Source: Basidiobolus meristosporus CBS 931.73 (lineage: Eukaryota > Basidiobolomycota > Basidiobolomycetes > Basidiobolales > Basidiobolaceae). Taken from it: a stretch of 64,000 nucleotides of DNA. The stretch lies in NCBI GenBank assembly GCA_002104905.1, contig MCFE01000148.1, positions 90,423-154,422 of the forward strand, given 5' to 3'. Under the pieces are notes generated by a model. The model saw nothing but the letters and a program-made list of their open reading frames with translations. It was not told where the DNA came from and made no database searches. The translations under genes were made by a program, and so were the position numbers. This document shows positions 1-10,474 of this stretch, piece after piece; positions within the stretch are counted from its first letter, which is position 1; every line of letters starts with the position of its first letter.

Positions 1-585
1 ACATCTTGAAATTGAAGGTACCTATAGCCTTGTGAAAACCAGATTGCAGCAAGTTATTGAGAAGCTGGTGAAAATGCACCCAAGTAGCCAAAACAACCCA
101 GGCATACCACACAGAAGTGCCAAACTCTTTCCCTTGGAGCCTGTAAGACCATATGAGAGATGGGAAATGACTTTGATAACAGACTGCCAACCTTCATGAA
201 ATGCAACAGTTGGGTCCTAGTAGCGATTGACTATACAACTATATGACAAGTTGCTAAAGACATACCTGTGGCCAGTGAGCAAGAAGTTGGACAATTCATC
301 TTCCATTAGTTCCTGATGAAGTGCGGATGCCCTGCAGAGAAGCTAGCTGATAAAGGTGCAAACTTGATGGTAGAGATATTGAAAGCTTACTGGGATACGC
401 AGCTGGTAAAACTCTTGAAAACCTTGCATATCACCCCAGGACTAATGGAGTCACCATGCAGATTAAAGGAGTATTTAGAAAAATGCTGACCAAGTAGTCA
501 AATGGAGCTGTCAGTGGATGGGATGTGTATATTGACCAGGCACTATGTGCCTGCAGAGTTATAGTGCACAGCAACACCTAACAAC
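1..585 (+). pseudogene. Decayed Ty3/Gypsy integrase (Gypsy-C), 3' part cut off
   Basis: The plus strand resembles the integrase encoded on the minus strand at 12746-13357, but is full of stops and frameshifts. Recognisable pieces are a zinc-finger-like segment, LFPLEPVRP near 130-150, WVLVAIDYTT near 205-240, a decayed SDRGSNFM equivalent near 345-370, and YIDQALCACRV near 530-560. The frame stops at 585, where Copia-1 is inserted, and resumes at 8676 with QLPFYLVYGC. This is an old Ty3/Gypsy copy of the same family as Gypsy-B that begins before the window. It cannot encode a working enzyme. Confidence 0.8.
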
Positions 586-954
586 TGTAGCAATTTAAGA
601 AGTAATTTGGATATAGGGAACTTATCAAGAAATAGTGATAATAGTTGAACTTTTGTTTATTTGTAAAGAAGCTCAGTATTTATACCTTTGTAGAAGTAAC
701 ACAGCTGCAACACTAAGTAGGGAGGGTTTCTCAATATTCAGGAGCATTCTGTAACAGTTTCAGGGTTAGTACATCATGTTTAGCAAAAGTGCTAATTTGA
801 TCCTGAATATAGCGGAATAATCATAAGATTATATATCTGGAGAAAGTGGCAAAGTCAAGGCAGTAAATAAGTCCTACAGTGACTAAGACTAGTCTAGAAT
901 TGTTAAGTAAATCTTTAGCTGCTGAATGATACCAAATAGTCCAATATTTTAACA
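586..954 (-). repeat. Copia-1 3' LTR
   Basis: Near-identical to 8308-8675. It begins TGTAGCAATTT (mutated from TGTTG) and ends TTTTAACA. It lies downstream of the coding region on the minus strand. Confidence 0.9.
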
Positions 955-966
955 CTCCCCCTCAAC
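955..966 (-). promoter_or_regulatory. Copia-1 polypurine tract
   Basis: Read on the minus strand this is GAGGGGGAGTG, directly abutting the 3' LTR. That is the expected position and composition for the plus-strand primer of a Copia element. Confidence 0.8.
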
Positions 967-978
967 TAAATAATTTCT

Positions 979-1306
979 TTATCCCAATTTCTCTCTAAGG
1001 ATCTCAAACTGTGGCCTAGCTAGTGGTTTTGTCAATATGTCTGCCACCATTTTGTCAGTTGGGCAGTAAACTAACTCCTCTAAGTTATTTTCTACTGCTT
1101 CACTCACAAAGTGATTCTGTATATCAATGTGCTTAGTTCTGGCATGATTAGTAGGATTTCTAGCTAATGAAATACAACTTTGATTATCCTTGTATATACA
1201 TGTTGGTTCACCTGAGCTAAAACCTAAGTCTTTGAATAAGTTTTGTAGCCGTATAGCCTCCGTGGTTGCTTGACATGCAGCCATATATTTGGCTTCAGTT
1301 GTAGAT
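979..1306 (-). pseudogene. Copia-1 RNase H C-terminal part
   Basis: The minus strand reads STTEAKYMAACQATTEAIRL, then DNQSCISLARNPTNHARTKH and a tail ending FEILREKLG before a stop at 979. This is the Ty1/Copia RNase H end, with the catalytic E in TEAKYMA and D in DNQ. The upstream half lies at 4716-4879, and joining the two across the 1307-4715 insertion restores VVALSTTEAKYMA. The open frame beyond 1306 (to 1437) is Harbinger sequence. Confidence 0.88.
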
Positions 1307-1309
1307 AGT

Positions 1310-1320
1310 AGACTTGTTCC
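1310..1320 (+). repeat. Harbinger-1 left terminal inverted repeat
   Basis: AGACTTGTTCC, the perfect inverse of 4702-4712. Similarity continues loosely inward (ATTG here against GTTG at the other end). Confidence 0.9.
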
Positions 1321-2052
1321 ATTGTACCGTGCCAGGGCATGCGGCGTGATCTGCGGTTGTAAAGAACAATCAGGCGCGATATTATAGCTACCAGAAGGAA
1401 GGATTGTTCTTGGACAATTTTGCACTATGTGGGACAATCTCGCACACTATGGCACAGTCCGACACGATGAGGTTGGAACGGATGATCACGCCAACTTGTA
1501 ATGTTTGCATCACATGCGCAATCAGATACCGCCATTATGGTGGGTAAAATCCGGTATTTGGATATGTTTCTTTAATGTAAATGGAAATAGATTTGTATCA
1601 CACTATAAACTAGACTAGTACTTACCATTTTGGTTACCCTCACTCCAATTGGACACTATCTCAGTGGTTAATTGGTCCAAAGGTATCCTGAAGCTGGCAG
1701 CCCCCAATTGGCTCATTGACTACTGAAAAACCTACCTGATTTGCCATCAAATATCCCATTTTGTTCATTGAGCAAGTAAATCCCTGATCCTAGTGATTGG
1801 ACAAGGTGTCATAGCCAGCACTCAAGCAATTGTGTAGGTGCAAAACAGATCCAATAGCTGCACTGGTATTACAGATGACATATATATATGCAGGGTGTTT
1901 ATTTATAGGGGTTCTGTCTCAAATGTGAGATGACCTTGATATTACTTATATCAAAAATTTGATGATCACTGATTTGCAATGGCTTGATTTGGATCGCAAA
2001 AAAAAAGGGTTGTCGGGATCATTACAAATGTGAGCAATTCAAAGCAATTGCA

Positions 2053-3285
2053 TCATCTTCTCCTGGGTTTTTTTCTCACAGGGATTACTACTGAAGCATT
2101 TGGTAGTGACTCACTTTGCACACCTATACTACTTCCTGGCTGACTATCATCTTGGCTACTTCTGTATTTGTAGTCAGTATTTTGCCTCCTAGTTGATGAG
2201 TGCAATGCTACAGCTTGGCCGCGCTGAATTGCTCCAACTGAACCAACTGAACCGGCCTGTAGTGCCATGCGCTGATGTGTTCTTTTACTTGCCAAGGGCT
2301 CCGGTGGTTGAGGCACTTCATGTTGGTCATCATCAGTCAGTTCACCAGAAGTAACTTGCTGATGGTCAGGCAAAACGGCACACGCAGGCGTGCCTTGATG
2401 CGTTGAGATGGCCCTTGGCTGAGTTCAATGTGATGCTGCAAGTTGACACGACTCGGTCTGCTCCAATGGACTTGTGTCTAAATGAGCAGTTTGGCAAGTT
2501 CTCGTAGTTTTGCTCTGAAGCGCACGCGTTGACTTGATGCGGGGCGTTCTGGTAAAGGGTGTTGGCGTGCTCTGGACTGACGTGCGCCGGCGCGCTGTGG
2601 TTGCAAGAGATGGTAGGGAATCCAGCAAGGTGTGCTGGCACAATCTGGATGATGTTGCTTGCGGTCTGTATTCTTCCTCCTGAAGCTCACCATCTGATTC
2701 CTCAAGGTATTCACTTACCCTCTGTCTGATACTTTGGAGCTGTTGCCTGGATGAGTCCTGTGTTTATTGCTCTCAGAAGCCACTTAGCTCTACTAATATA
2801 TCATGTAGTACAGTAGTCATTTGAGGCAAAAACTCATTCAAAATCTCTTTGGTTCCCAAAGTTGAGGCATGAACAGACGTGTTCCGCCCATACTGTGCAA
2901 ATTGCGTGCGAAATTGCACCTGTGCGGCTTCTTTGTCAAATCCCCTCACTCTCAGCTCATTCTTGATTTCAATACTTGTCTTGTTATATATCTTTTTACA
3001 TACATCGGCTGGCATCTTGATGTAGAACTCATGCCACAGCTTTCTACTCAAATTCTTCCATCTTTGTTGACTCTCTGAGGTATCTAGTTCTGCTAGATTA
3101 ATCAGTAGTGCCCAAATATCTGTATGAAGGCTCATCATAGACACTTGGGCCATACTAAAATCATTTGGCAAGAACTCAAACAGATCCAACATTGACTTTT
3201 CCAGTCCGGACTGCGTTTGTGAGCTGGGGGATGGGTTTTGTCTGGGTTGTACTAAAGATGAGTTGAGGCTTGGTATGGGGACCAT
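2053..3285 (-). pseudogene. Harbinger-1 accessory protein, function unknown
   Basis: One minus-strand frame runs ~411 codons from MVPIPSLNSSLVQP at 3285 to VIPVRKKPRRR at 2053, broken by stops near 2770 and 2424. The N-terminal ~170 residues look folded (FEFLPNDFSMAQVSMMSLH, WKNLSRKLWHEFYIKMPAD). The C-terminal half is rich in T, S, Q and P and ends in a basic KKPRRR that could be a nuclear signal. It lies divergent to the transposase. PIF/Harbinger elements usually carry a second, DNA-binding (Myb/SANT-like) gene in this position. I see no clear Myb repeat, so only position supports that role. A homologue lies at 17071-18254, with Q and Y codons where this copy has the two stops near 2770. 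Confidence 0.7.
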
Positions 3286-3644
3286 AGCAATGGATTTGGA
3301 TACTTATACAGCAGTATATTGGCATCAACCTGGTCTTATATGAAATATATATGAAAACTAATGTGATTGTTGAATTTTCCATATATTATGCATGATGCAT
3401 CTTGGATTGAGTTGACACAGATCAGATCACATCAATTGCAGATTTCCTATTTGATTATAGACCTATGATTAAAGCATCAATAAAAGTACCAAGGCATTGT
3501 TTGCTGATGATTTTTGCATCATAATGATGGGATACATGGCAATTGATGGAGATTTAACCATAATGTATTAAAAATCAAATAAATAAGGCAGATTGCGCCA
3601 AATCAATTCAAACCACCTTAATACAATCATCCACCATTTTTAAT

Positions 3645-4529
3645 ATGACTTACTCATCTGAATGGTCTTTTCTCATCAATCCCATCACTACCACTGGATT
3701 TCCTTTTGACACACTAGAGGAGATCTATTCCAAGTACTGTGGACCATCAACCCCAATCTACTCAAGGAGATCCCTTGTCAAGCTTCTCTGATATTACAAG
3801 AAACATTGCCCTACAAGGTTTCATCCCACCATCCATGGCAACAAAAGTCCTAGAAGCTTTCATTCCCAGCTGACAGCAATGGAGAACCACCTTGCAGAGG
3901 GTATGAATGACTTAGAGCAAGCTTGGTATACTAGGTTCAGAAGCTCCAATAGACTTCCGTATCCCAGAATGTTCAGCAACAGGTTCCATATCAGGAGTAT
4001 TTTGGATACCTTCCCAGTGAGGATTAACAGACCTTCTAGAGGGCAGAGGCACTTTTATTCTGGCAAGTACAAGGCACACTGTGTGAAGTTTCAAGCACTG
4101 TCTGACATTGAGGGTAACATCATCTGGTTTAGTGGGCCATTTGCTGGAAGTAGGCATGACAAAGCACTCTGGGTAGAGAATCATCCTGAATTCAGTAGAG
4201 GGGAGAAATGTATGGCAGACTTGGCTTATATAGGAGAGGATTGTCAGAGATTAGGATGTATTAAAGCTTATAGGAAGCCAAGGAATGGTGTACTTAGCAG
4301 GAAGCAGAAGCTCTACAATGAGATATTTAATCATTTCAGAGTAAGGGTAGAGCACACATTTGGATATCTGAAGAGATTCAGCATATTGGCAGGTAAATAC
4401 AGAGGAAAGTCATATAAAGGAGAAAACAGCAGAATAGGTAAAATAGTTAAGATACTTATTGATGCACAGTATGTTCATACAAGAAGACATCCACTGAGAG
4501 AAATGTGTCTGGAGCATTATGAGAAGTAA
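3645..4529 (+). pseudogene. Harbinger-1 DDE transposase (DDE_Tnp_4/HARBI1 type), one stop
   Basis: The frame runs from MTYSSEWSFLINP (ATG 3645) to the stop at 4529, 294 codons, with one in-frame TGA at 3789 (codon 49). The catalytic core is intact downstream: SILDTFPVRI for the first Asp (~residue 120), GSRHDKALW for the second Asp and VRVEHTFGYLKRF for the Glu. FYSGKYKAHCVKFQALSD and LAYIG are further DDE_4 landmarks. The enzyme would cut at the terminal inverted repeats and insert at 3-bp targets. Internal starts after the TGA (for example 3879) leave the three acidic residues, but the N-terminus would be lost. Confidence 0.87.
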
Positions 4530-4624
4530 ATAAAGCAAGGAAAGCACTATTCTGAGCAACATAAGTAAGATTGAGTAAAATTACCAGTAACTGTACCATA
4601 CCACAGGCATCATGGTAGAAGTTA

Positions 4625-4712
4625 TAGTGCCAGATAGTGCCGTAGAGTGCCAGATCAATCCGGCACCATAAACAGGCTGGCACTATTTGGCACTATCCAA
4701 CGGAACAAGTCT
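4625..4712 (+). repeat. Harbinger-1 right terminal inverted repeat and subterminal repeats
   Basis: The inverted repeat is GGAACAAGTCT at 4702-4712. Just inside it AGTGCC occurs several times and its complement GGCACT twice. Clustered short motifs like this are commonly transposase-binding sites; that role is inferred here. Confidence 0.7.
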
Positions 4713-4715
4713 AGT

Positions 4716-4879
4716 GCCACAACTGGTTGTTTCTTGCAATTCCAAGTAATAGTTGCACCAGCATAAAGAAATACATAGCCTGTGGTAGAGTGTCTATCAA
4801 TCAGATCCCTACCCCAATCTGAATCACTACAACCATCATACTTTTGCCTATTAGCTGCTCCAGAGTATTCCAGTACCAT
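4716..4879 (-). pseudogene. Copia-1 RNase H N-terminal part
   Basis: The minus strand shows CSDSDWGRDLIDRHSTTGY and TITWNCKKQPVVAL, the Ty1/Copia RNase H start with its first catalytic Asp in SDSDWG. The reading is cut at 4715 by Harbinger-1 and continues at 1306. A stop near 4913 separates it from the RT frame. Confidence 0.88.
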
Positions 4880-4912
4880 ATTTATGGTACCTTGTAGATA
4901 TCTGATAATCCG

Positions 4913-6976
4913 CTAAACTGCTGCAACTTGATCTGAAACATAATTCTGCATGAATTGACTGACTATTCCAACTGCCACTGCAATATCTGAACTTGTAGAC
5001 ACCATCAAGTACATTAGGCTACCAACCATTGATTGATAGGGAAAGTTTTGGTCCATATTTGAGCCGTTTTCATCTATAACTGGCTGAGATTTGCTTAATT
5101 TCAGGTTATTGTCCATAGGGGTTGCTGCAGGTTTGCAATTTTCCATTTTGAAGCGTCTAAAAATGTCCCTGATGTACTTAGACTGATTCAGCACAATTTT
5201 CTGCGTAGGTATGTCAAATTTGACATCTATTCCAAGAAAATAGCTCAGTTTTCCAAGATCTTTCATCTCAAACTTGCTGAAGAGATCTGATTTTGTCTGC
5301 TTAAGTGCCTCTTGGTTACTTGTAGCTATAATTAGGTTGGCCACATAAAGTATCAGGATGATCACACCCTTTTTGAGCTGTTTCATATATATACAGTGAT
5401 CTGCAGTGCTACAAGAGAACCCAATTTCCTCTAGATATGTATCAATCTTGTTATACCATGCTCTGGGTGCCTGCTTAAGCCCATACAACAATTTTCTAAG
5501 TTTGCACACCTTATGGGGGCCTTTTGAATTGGTAAAATCTTCTGGTTGCTCCATATATATAGTTTCTTGCAAATCCCCATTTAGAGAGGCTGTTTTGACG
5601 TCCATTTGGTGTAGATCTAGACTGTGTACAGCTGCCAGGGCTAGAACTGTCCTAATAGAGTTAAACTTGGCAACTGGAGCAGATATTTTCTTAAAGTCTA
5701 GTCCCTGGATCCGGGAATAGCCTTTAGCTACCAATCTAGCCTTGTACTTATCAACGGCACCATTTGAGGTTATCTTGATCTTGTAGACCCATCTACATCC
5801 TATTGGCTTTCTCCCATTTGGTAAATCTACCAGTTCCCATGTTTTTGCCTTGATTAGTGATTGGTACTCCTCCTGCATGGCATGTTGCCACTTAGTAGCA
5901 TCTGGACTTTGCATTGCCTGTTCCAAATTCTGAGGTTTGGCACATAAGGCAAGATAAGCTACTTCATGATCATTGGATGTCTGCCACCAGGATCCAGGGG
6001 CATTTCTTACTCTAGTAGATCTCCTAACTGAGATAATCTGTTCTGATCTGGAGCTTGTAGAAGTATCTTCCATATCTGGCTGGATTTGGTACGTATCTTC
6101 TTCATTAGTGTTGATTGCATCATCAGGCAGCTGACCAATGATTTCTGTGGCTTTCTGATCTGAATTCTCCTCAAATACAACATCCCTGCACTTGATCAGC
6201 TTCTGAATTTTGCCATCATACACTCTATACCCTTTGGTATCTTCACAATACCCAAGAAAGATCCCTATCCTACTCTTTGGTTCCAACTTTGAGCATTTTT
6301 TGTCAGGGATGTGATAAAAAACATCACTGCCAAAGATCTTGAGGTGCTGGAGATCTGGCTTTTTGCTTGTATATACTTCAAAGGGTGTAGAATCACATAG
6401 TGCTGTGGTTGGGCATCTGTTCTTGATGTATACAGCAGTAGCAACAGATTCAACCCAAAGCTTGTGGTCCATTTCCTTATCATGTAGCATAGATCTTCCC
6501 ATCTCTACTATTGTTCTATTTGCACGTTCTGCTACTCCATTTTGCTGTGGAGTATGAGGAACTGTGGTTTGTTGAAGTATACCAGTAGACAAGCAGTATT
6601 TTGCAAACTCCTTTGAGCAGTATTCTCCTCCATTGTCACTTTGTAGTACCTTCAATTTGCACCCAGTTTGTGTTTCTGCCATGTTCTTGAAGTGCTTAAA
6701 CATCTCTAAAGCTTCATCCTTTGTTTTGAGGAAGTACACCCATGTATATCTTGTCTTGTCATCAATAAACGTCATAAAGTATCTCTTGGCTCCAAAGGAC
6801 AGTGTTGTGATGGGGCCACATATGTCTGAGTGTACAATAGCCAATATTACGGTGGTATTGATGCCTTCTGAGCTCTTGAAACGTTGCCTAGCTTGGTTGC
6901 CATATGAACATCCCTTACAAACATTCAATTTGATTGGAATTGAGTATTTTAGGCCCAAAACAAGCCAATTTTTCAC
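4913..6976 (-). pseudogene. Copia-1 integrase and reverse transcriptase
   Basis: A 687-codon frame covers the integrase core (HSDICGPITTLSFG, QSDNGGEYCSKEF, NGVAERANRTIVEM: the D, D, E triad) and then the RT (GCRWVYKIK, ARLVAKGYSRIQGLDF, QMDVKTASLNGDL, KLLYGLKQAPRAW, FEMKDLGKLSYFLG). The RT box that should read YVDD reads LYVANLIIAT (near 5330-5350), so both catalytic aspartates are gone. The upstream integrase HHCC finger lies outside this open frame. Retroelement replication enzymes; inactive here. Confidence 0.9.
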
Positions 6977-7063
6977 TAATTAGCTCATTTTCTGTTCCCC
7001 AATGTGTCCTAGCCTCCTATGCCACATTTCCCAGTTGGTTTCATCAGTTTCAGCAATGTTGAC

Positions 7064-7430
7064 TTACTCAGGTACAATGATCTTGCATTGTAACTTGTAT
7101 ATATTGTGATCTCTGATTCCCAAAGCTAATTTTTGTCCATTTTCACTCAATGTTGAGCAGCTCAGCTTAGTAAAAACAAATTTCAGTCCCTGAGTAGTTG
7201 CTTTACTGACTGAGAGTAGAATCTTAGCTATTCCAGGTACATAGAGTACGTCAGTCAGTATTGCTGTTGTTGCCCCTGAGTTATCACTCATATTTAGTTG
7301 TATAGACCCACTGGTGGAAGCTTCCAATGCAGAGATATCTCCCAGATAAACCTTTCTTATGGGAATAGTGTTTAAGTTGCTGAACCAATCCTTTATACCA
7401 CAAATATGCTGTGATGCTCCAGAGTCAATA
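7064..7430 (-). pseudogene. Copia-1 protease and start of integrase
   Basis: Minus-strand translation gives WYIDSGASQH near 7430-7400, the aspartic protease active site. ILTDVLYVPGIAKILLSVSKA follows across 7250-7190, the usual protease-integrase linker of Copia polyproteins. A stop at 7064 and frame breaks separate it from gag and integrase. Confidence 0.8.
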
Positions 7431-7557
7431 TACCATTCATTACTTTGGTACTTGCACTCTCTTGTACAGTTACAAATAACTGTTCATCAGTAGTAATATG
7501 GTTTGCCTGCTCTAGTTTCTGTTTTTTGTCTGCTTGTTTCTTCTTGCATTCTCTTGC

Positions 7558-8270
7558 CTAGTGTCCTGGCTTTTTACAGTAGTTACAGCAGCCATGTTTT
7601 CTTTGGTTTTGTTGCTTTCCCTTCTTTTCTGTGTGCCTTTCAGAACTGAATAAAGCATTATCTTCAATTTTCTCTGCTTGATCATTACGTCTGAGTTCTT
7701 GATGGAGAAGTCTTCCTTTGACATAGTCTAAAGTCAAGTTGTCTTCTCTGCTTTCAAAAGAAAGTATGAGTGGCTCATACTTGTCTGGTAGGCTGCAAGG
7801 CAGACAGAGTATCTTTTCTTCATCATCTACACCAGCATTAATACTGTAAAGTTCTTCTGCAAGTGTCTCCATTCTGGTACTGAGTTGTAGCATGTCATCA
7901 TCTGGTTTCTTCCTCATGTTGAGGAACTTCTGTTTCAAATAAAGCTTGCTTGATACTGACTTTGCTCTAAAGATCTTCTCTAAGGATTCCCATGCTGCTT
8001 TGGCAATATTTGAGGCATGGATTTGTCCAATGAAGGAGTCTTGCACATTGATGCATATGGCATTGAAGGCCTTTCTATCCTTCTCTTGAAACTTCCCCAC
8101 ATCTTCTGCTGTTCCTTTGGGCTCAACTTCCTTTCCTGTTACTATGTTCCAAAGCTTTCTTTCCTAAAGGTGGATCTGCATCTTGATTCTCCAAAGTCTG
8201 TAGTTTGTCCCATCAGACCTCTCCTTTACATGGAAGATGTTGGTATTTCTTTGTTTGCTGGTAGAAGTCA
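7558..8270 (-). pseudogene. Copia-1 gag
   Basis: The clearest frame (8100-7558) carries AFNAICINVQDSFIGQIHAS, AWESLEKIFRAKSVSSKLYL and MRKKPDDDMLQLSTRMETLA. This is the UBN2/gag fold of Copia elements, equivalent to 61800-61400 in Copia-2. It ends with the start of a zinc knuckle, CCNYCKKPGH. Sequence up to ~8270 is gag-like in other frames, so the N-terminus is frameshifted. Confidence 0.82.
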
Positions 8271-8294
8271 CTTTTAGAATAGATTAAGGCAATT

Positions 8295-8307
8295 GGGGCT
8301 CATAACC
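8295..8307 (-). promoter_or_regulatory. Copia-1 primer-binding site (initiator tRNA-Met anticodon arm)
   Basis: Read on the minus strand, GGTTATGAGCCCC directly follows the 5' LTR. It is complementary to GGGCTCATAACC, the anticodon stem-loop of eukaryotic initiator tRNA-Met, as in Drosophila copia and yeast Ty5, which prime from a half-tRNA. Confidence 0.75.
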
Positions 8308-8675
8308 TGTTGCAATTCAAGAAAAAATTTGGATATAGAGAACTTATCAAGAAATAGTGATAATAGTTGAACTGTTGTTTATTCATAAAGAAGCTCAGTA
8401 TCCATACCTTTGTAGAAGTAATACAGCTGTAACACTAAGTAGGGAGGGTTTATCAATATTCAGGAGCATTCTGTAACAGTTTCAGGGTTAGTACATAATG
8501 TTTGGTAATAGTGCTAATTTGATCCTGACTATAGGGAATAATCATAAGATCATATATCTGGAGAAAGTGGCAAAGTTAAGGCAGTAGATGAGTCCTACAG
8601 TGACTAAGACTAGTCTAGAATTGTTAAGTAAATCTTTAGCTGCTGAATGATACCAAATAGTCCAATATTTCAACA
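8308..8675 (-). repeat. Copia-1 5' LTR
   Basis: Begins TGTTGCAATTC and ends ATTTCAACA. Pairs with 586-954. The adjacent duplication ACAAC occupies 8676-8680. Confidence 0.9.
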
Positions 8676-8887
8676 ACAACTGCCATTTTACTTAGTGTAT
8701 GGATGTACACCAAGTATCCCAGGAGATCTAACACTACCAATGCTTCCCTATGTTTTGGATGATGAATTTGGTCATCCTAGTATATACAGGCAACTATAAT
8801 AAAGATGTCAAGAGGGATGGGTCAAGGTACCCAAAATTGCAGAAAAGTTGAAGAAGTGATCAGAACCCTCTCAGCTATAGTAGTGAA
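8676..8887 (+). pseudogene. Gypsy-C integrase C-terminal remainder
   Basis: QLPFYLVYGCTPSIPGDLTL is readable from 8679, the continuation of the integrase broken at 585. The similarity fades before the LTR that starts near 8888. Confidence 0.78.
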
Positions 8888-9260
8888 AAACATGATGATT
8901 GACTGCTTGGATATTTAAGTTAGATAAGTTTTAGTCATATCAATTGGCTTTATGATTGGCCTATCCACATATCAGTATTATCTAACAAATAAGTGAAATT
9001 AGTCAGCAGATGAATCCGCAGATCCTTAGCTGACAGATATATAGCTTTAAAATAGGATCTTATAGAGTAAAGACAATGCAATCATATGAGTTGTCAGTCA
9101 CAACGCATATTAGGGAATACATTTACTCAGCCATTGATCTGACAAAAAGTATATAATGCTGGAATAACTAGGAGTCCACCAGATTATCAATATATTATGA
9201 ACTAGCACTTGTTTGAATGATGTAATTCAGTATATTAACTTATATATTAGTTTGTAGATA
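8888..9260 (+). repeat. Decayed LTR of the Gypsy-B family
   Basis: Matches the reverse complement of 11941-12308 over most of its length (TTTAAGTTAGAT, CATATCAGTATTATCTA, ATTAGTCAGCA, GATCCTTA). The right boundary is vague. It separates the Gypsy-C integrase end from gag-like sequence further right, so two head-to-tail copies may share or flank it. Confidence 0.7.
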
Positions 9261-9479
9261 TTTGCTAATTGTTAAGATATGGTGAAGTACAGAATCTCAG
9301 GAAAATCTGATAGTTGCCCAAATATGCTGAAACTTGGCATATGTAGTCCTGAGGTCCCCTAACAATGAACATTTGGTTACATATATGTAGTTTTTCATTA
9401 AGTACCAATACTGGGTTGCAACTTAATAAATCATCAAGTGAGCATCATGTAAGTCTTCTGATTGTCTATTTTACTCTAA

Positions 9480-10470
9480 TATGCTCTACTATCTCTGCCT
9501 GGGCTGAGTTTGTGCTAAAAATTCAGAATGCTTTTGAGCCTCTATATTGGCAGTTGCTACCAAGAAAGAGGCTGAAAACACATGGATAGAAAGGACTGGT
9601 ACAAGAATATACATATAGGTATAGATTACTACCTAGACAGATTAAAATAATATGATCCCCTGACCCAAATATATACTTTATTGATGGGCTGAAGGAAATA
9701 ATGTGTAAGCAGTGAGTTATTGACAACCAAAGACTATTGACAGTGCCAACAAGATTGCCATGAACTAGGAACTTATTATGTGTATAGCTGCAAAGCCTAC
9801 AGTGGCTAACCAGAGTAGCTATAATTACTATGAAAGAAGACAATCAGAAGTAGAGCCAATGGCAATAGGTGCTATGCAGATGAATGTAGGAAGAAAGTAT
9901 CCTAGTTGAATGCCACCAACATGCATATGTCTCAAAGAACTACCCTGGAAGAAGAAATGGATGTCAGTGTACATGAACCTCTGACCATGTAGAAGCTCAG
10001 AAACATAATGAGGTAGAGGATCAACTTGAAGAAGGCTCATAGATAACCTTGCATATAATTGAAGAACTCTCAACCTGAATATCATCAAGCTAAGAAAATC
10101 TGCTATATCTGAATGAAGTTGTTAATAGAGAAACCTGTATCACTTAGGCACATATCAGAGTAATTTGTCTGGAAAGCTGAAGTTAACTTAGAACCTACCA
10201 AATCAACTTCAGTCTTAGCAGTTGCAGGGAACTCTCATATAGTTAGTCATATACTCAGCCAGTACAAATCAAAATTGCTGACAATGCAGATGACCTACAG
10301 GTGTACATATTTGGAACCTGACTATTTGACCTGGAATTTGGAAAATTGCGGCTATTAGAGCCCAATATATCAGTCAACTGGAGTACATATGCTACTCAGC
10401 TCCAAAAAGGTAAGCAGACATATGGTGTACTACCTGCAAGACTGGATTTACATTTGGTCCTAGTATGATT
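9480..10470 (+). pseudogene. Decayed Gypsy gag-protease, plus strand
   Basis: AWAEFVLKIQNAFEPLYWQ (9498-9560) matches the Gypsy-B gag segment WDEFVLEIQDTFEPP at 15440-15510. LQVYIFGT through QTYGVLPARLDLHLV (10290-10465) matches the Gypsy-B protease region at 15090-15260. Many stops lie between. The reading is cut at 10475 by a solo LTR and resumes at 10988. Confidence 0.72.
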
Positions 10471-10474
10471 GACA

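Larger units (their letters stand above)
1310..4712. mobile_element. Harbinger-1: PIF/Harbinger DNA transposon inside Copia-1 RNase H
   Basis: The 3403-bp element has 11-bp perfect terminal inverted repeats, AGACTTGTTCC (1310-1320) and GGAACAAGTCT (4702-4712). It is flanked by a 3-bp target duplication, AGT (1307-1309 and 4713-4715). Removing the element and one AGT restores the Copia RNase H frame exactly. A 3-bp duplication and two divergent genes, one a DDE transposase of the DDE_Tnp_4/HARBI1 type, are typical of PIF/Harbinger. The right subterminal region carries repeated AGTGCC/GGCACT motifs (4625-4700). A second copy lies at 11928-19158. Confidence 0.92.
586..8675 (-). mobile_element. 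Copia-1: Ty1/Copia LTR retrotransposon, split by Harbinger-1
   Basis: LTRs of ~369 and 368 bp (586-954 and 8308-8675) begin TGT and end ACA. They are flanked by a perfect 5-bp target duplication, ACAAC, at 581-585 and 8676-8680. On the minus strand the order is gag, protease, integrase, reverse transcriptase, RNase H, which is the Ty1/Copia order. The target was the integrase of an older Gypsy copy. Without the 3403-bp Harbinger insertion and its 3-bp duplication the element is ~4.7 kb, the same size as Copia-2. Gag and protease are frameshifted and the RT active site is altered, so the copy is dead. Confidence 0.92.

Noticed and set aside
1307-1437. N-terminal extension of the RNase H ORF
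   Set aside because: It is Harbinger sequence read in frame by chance; the upstream half of RNase H is at 4716-4879.
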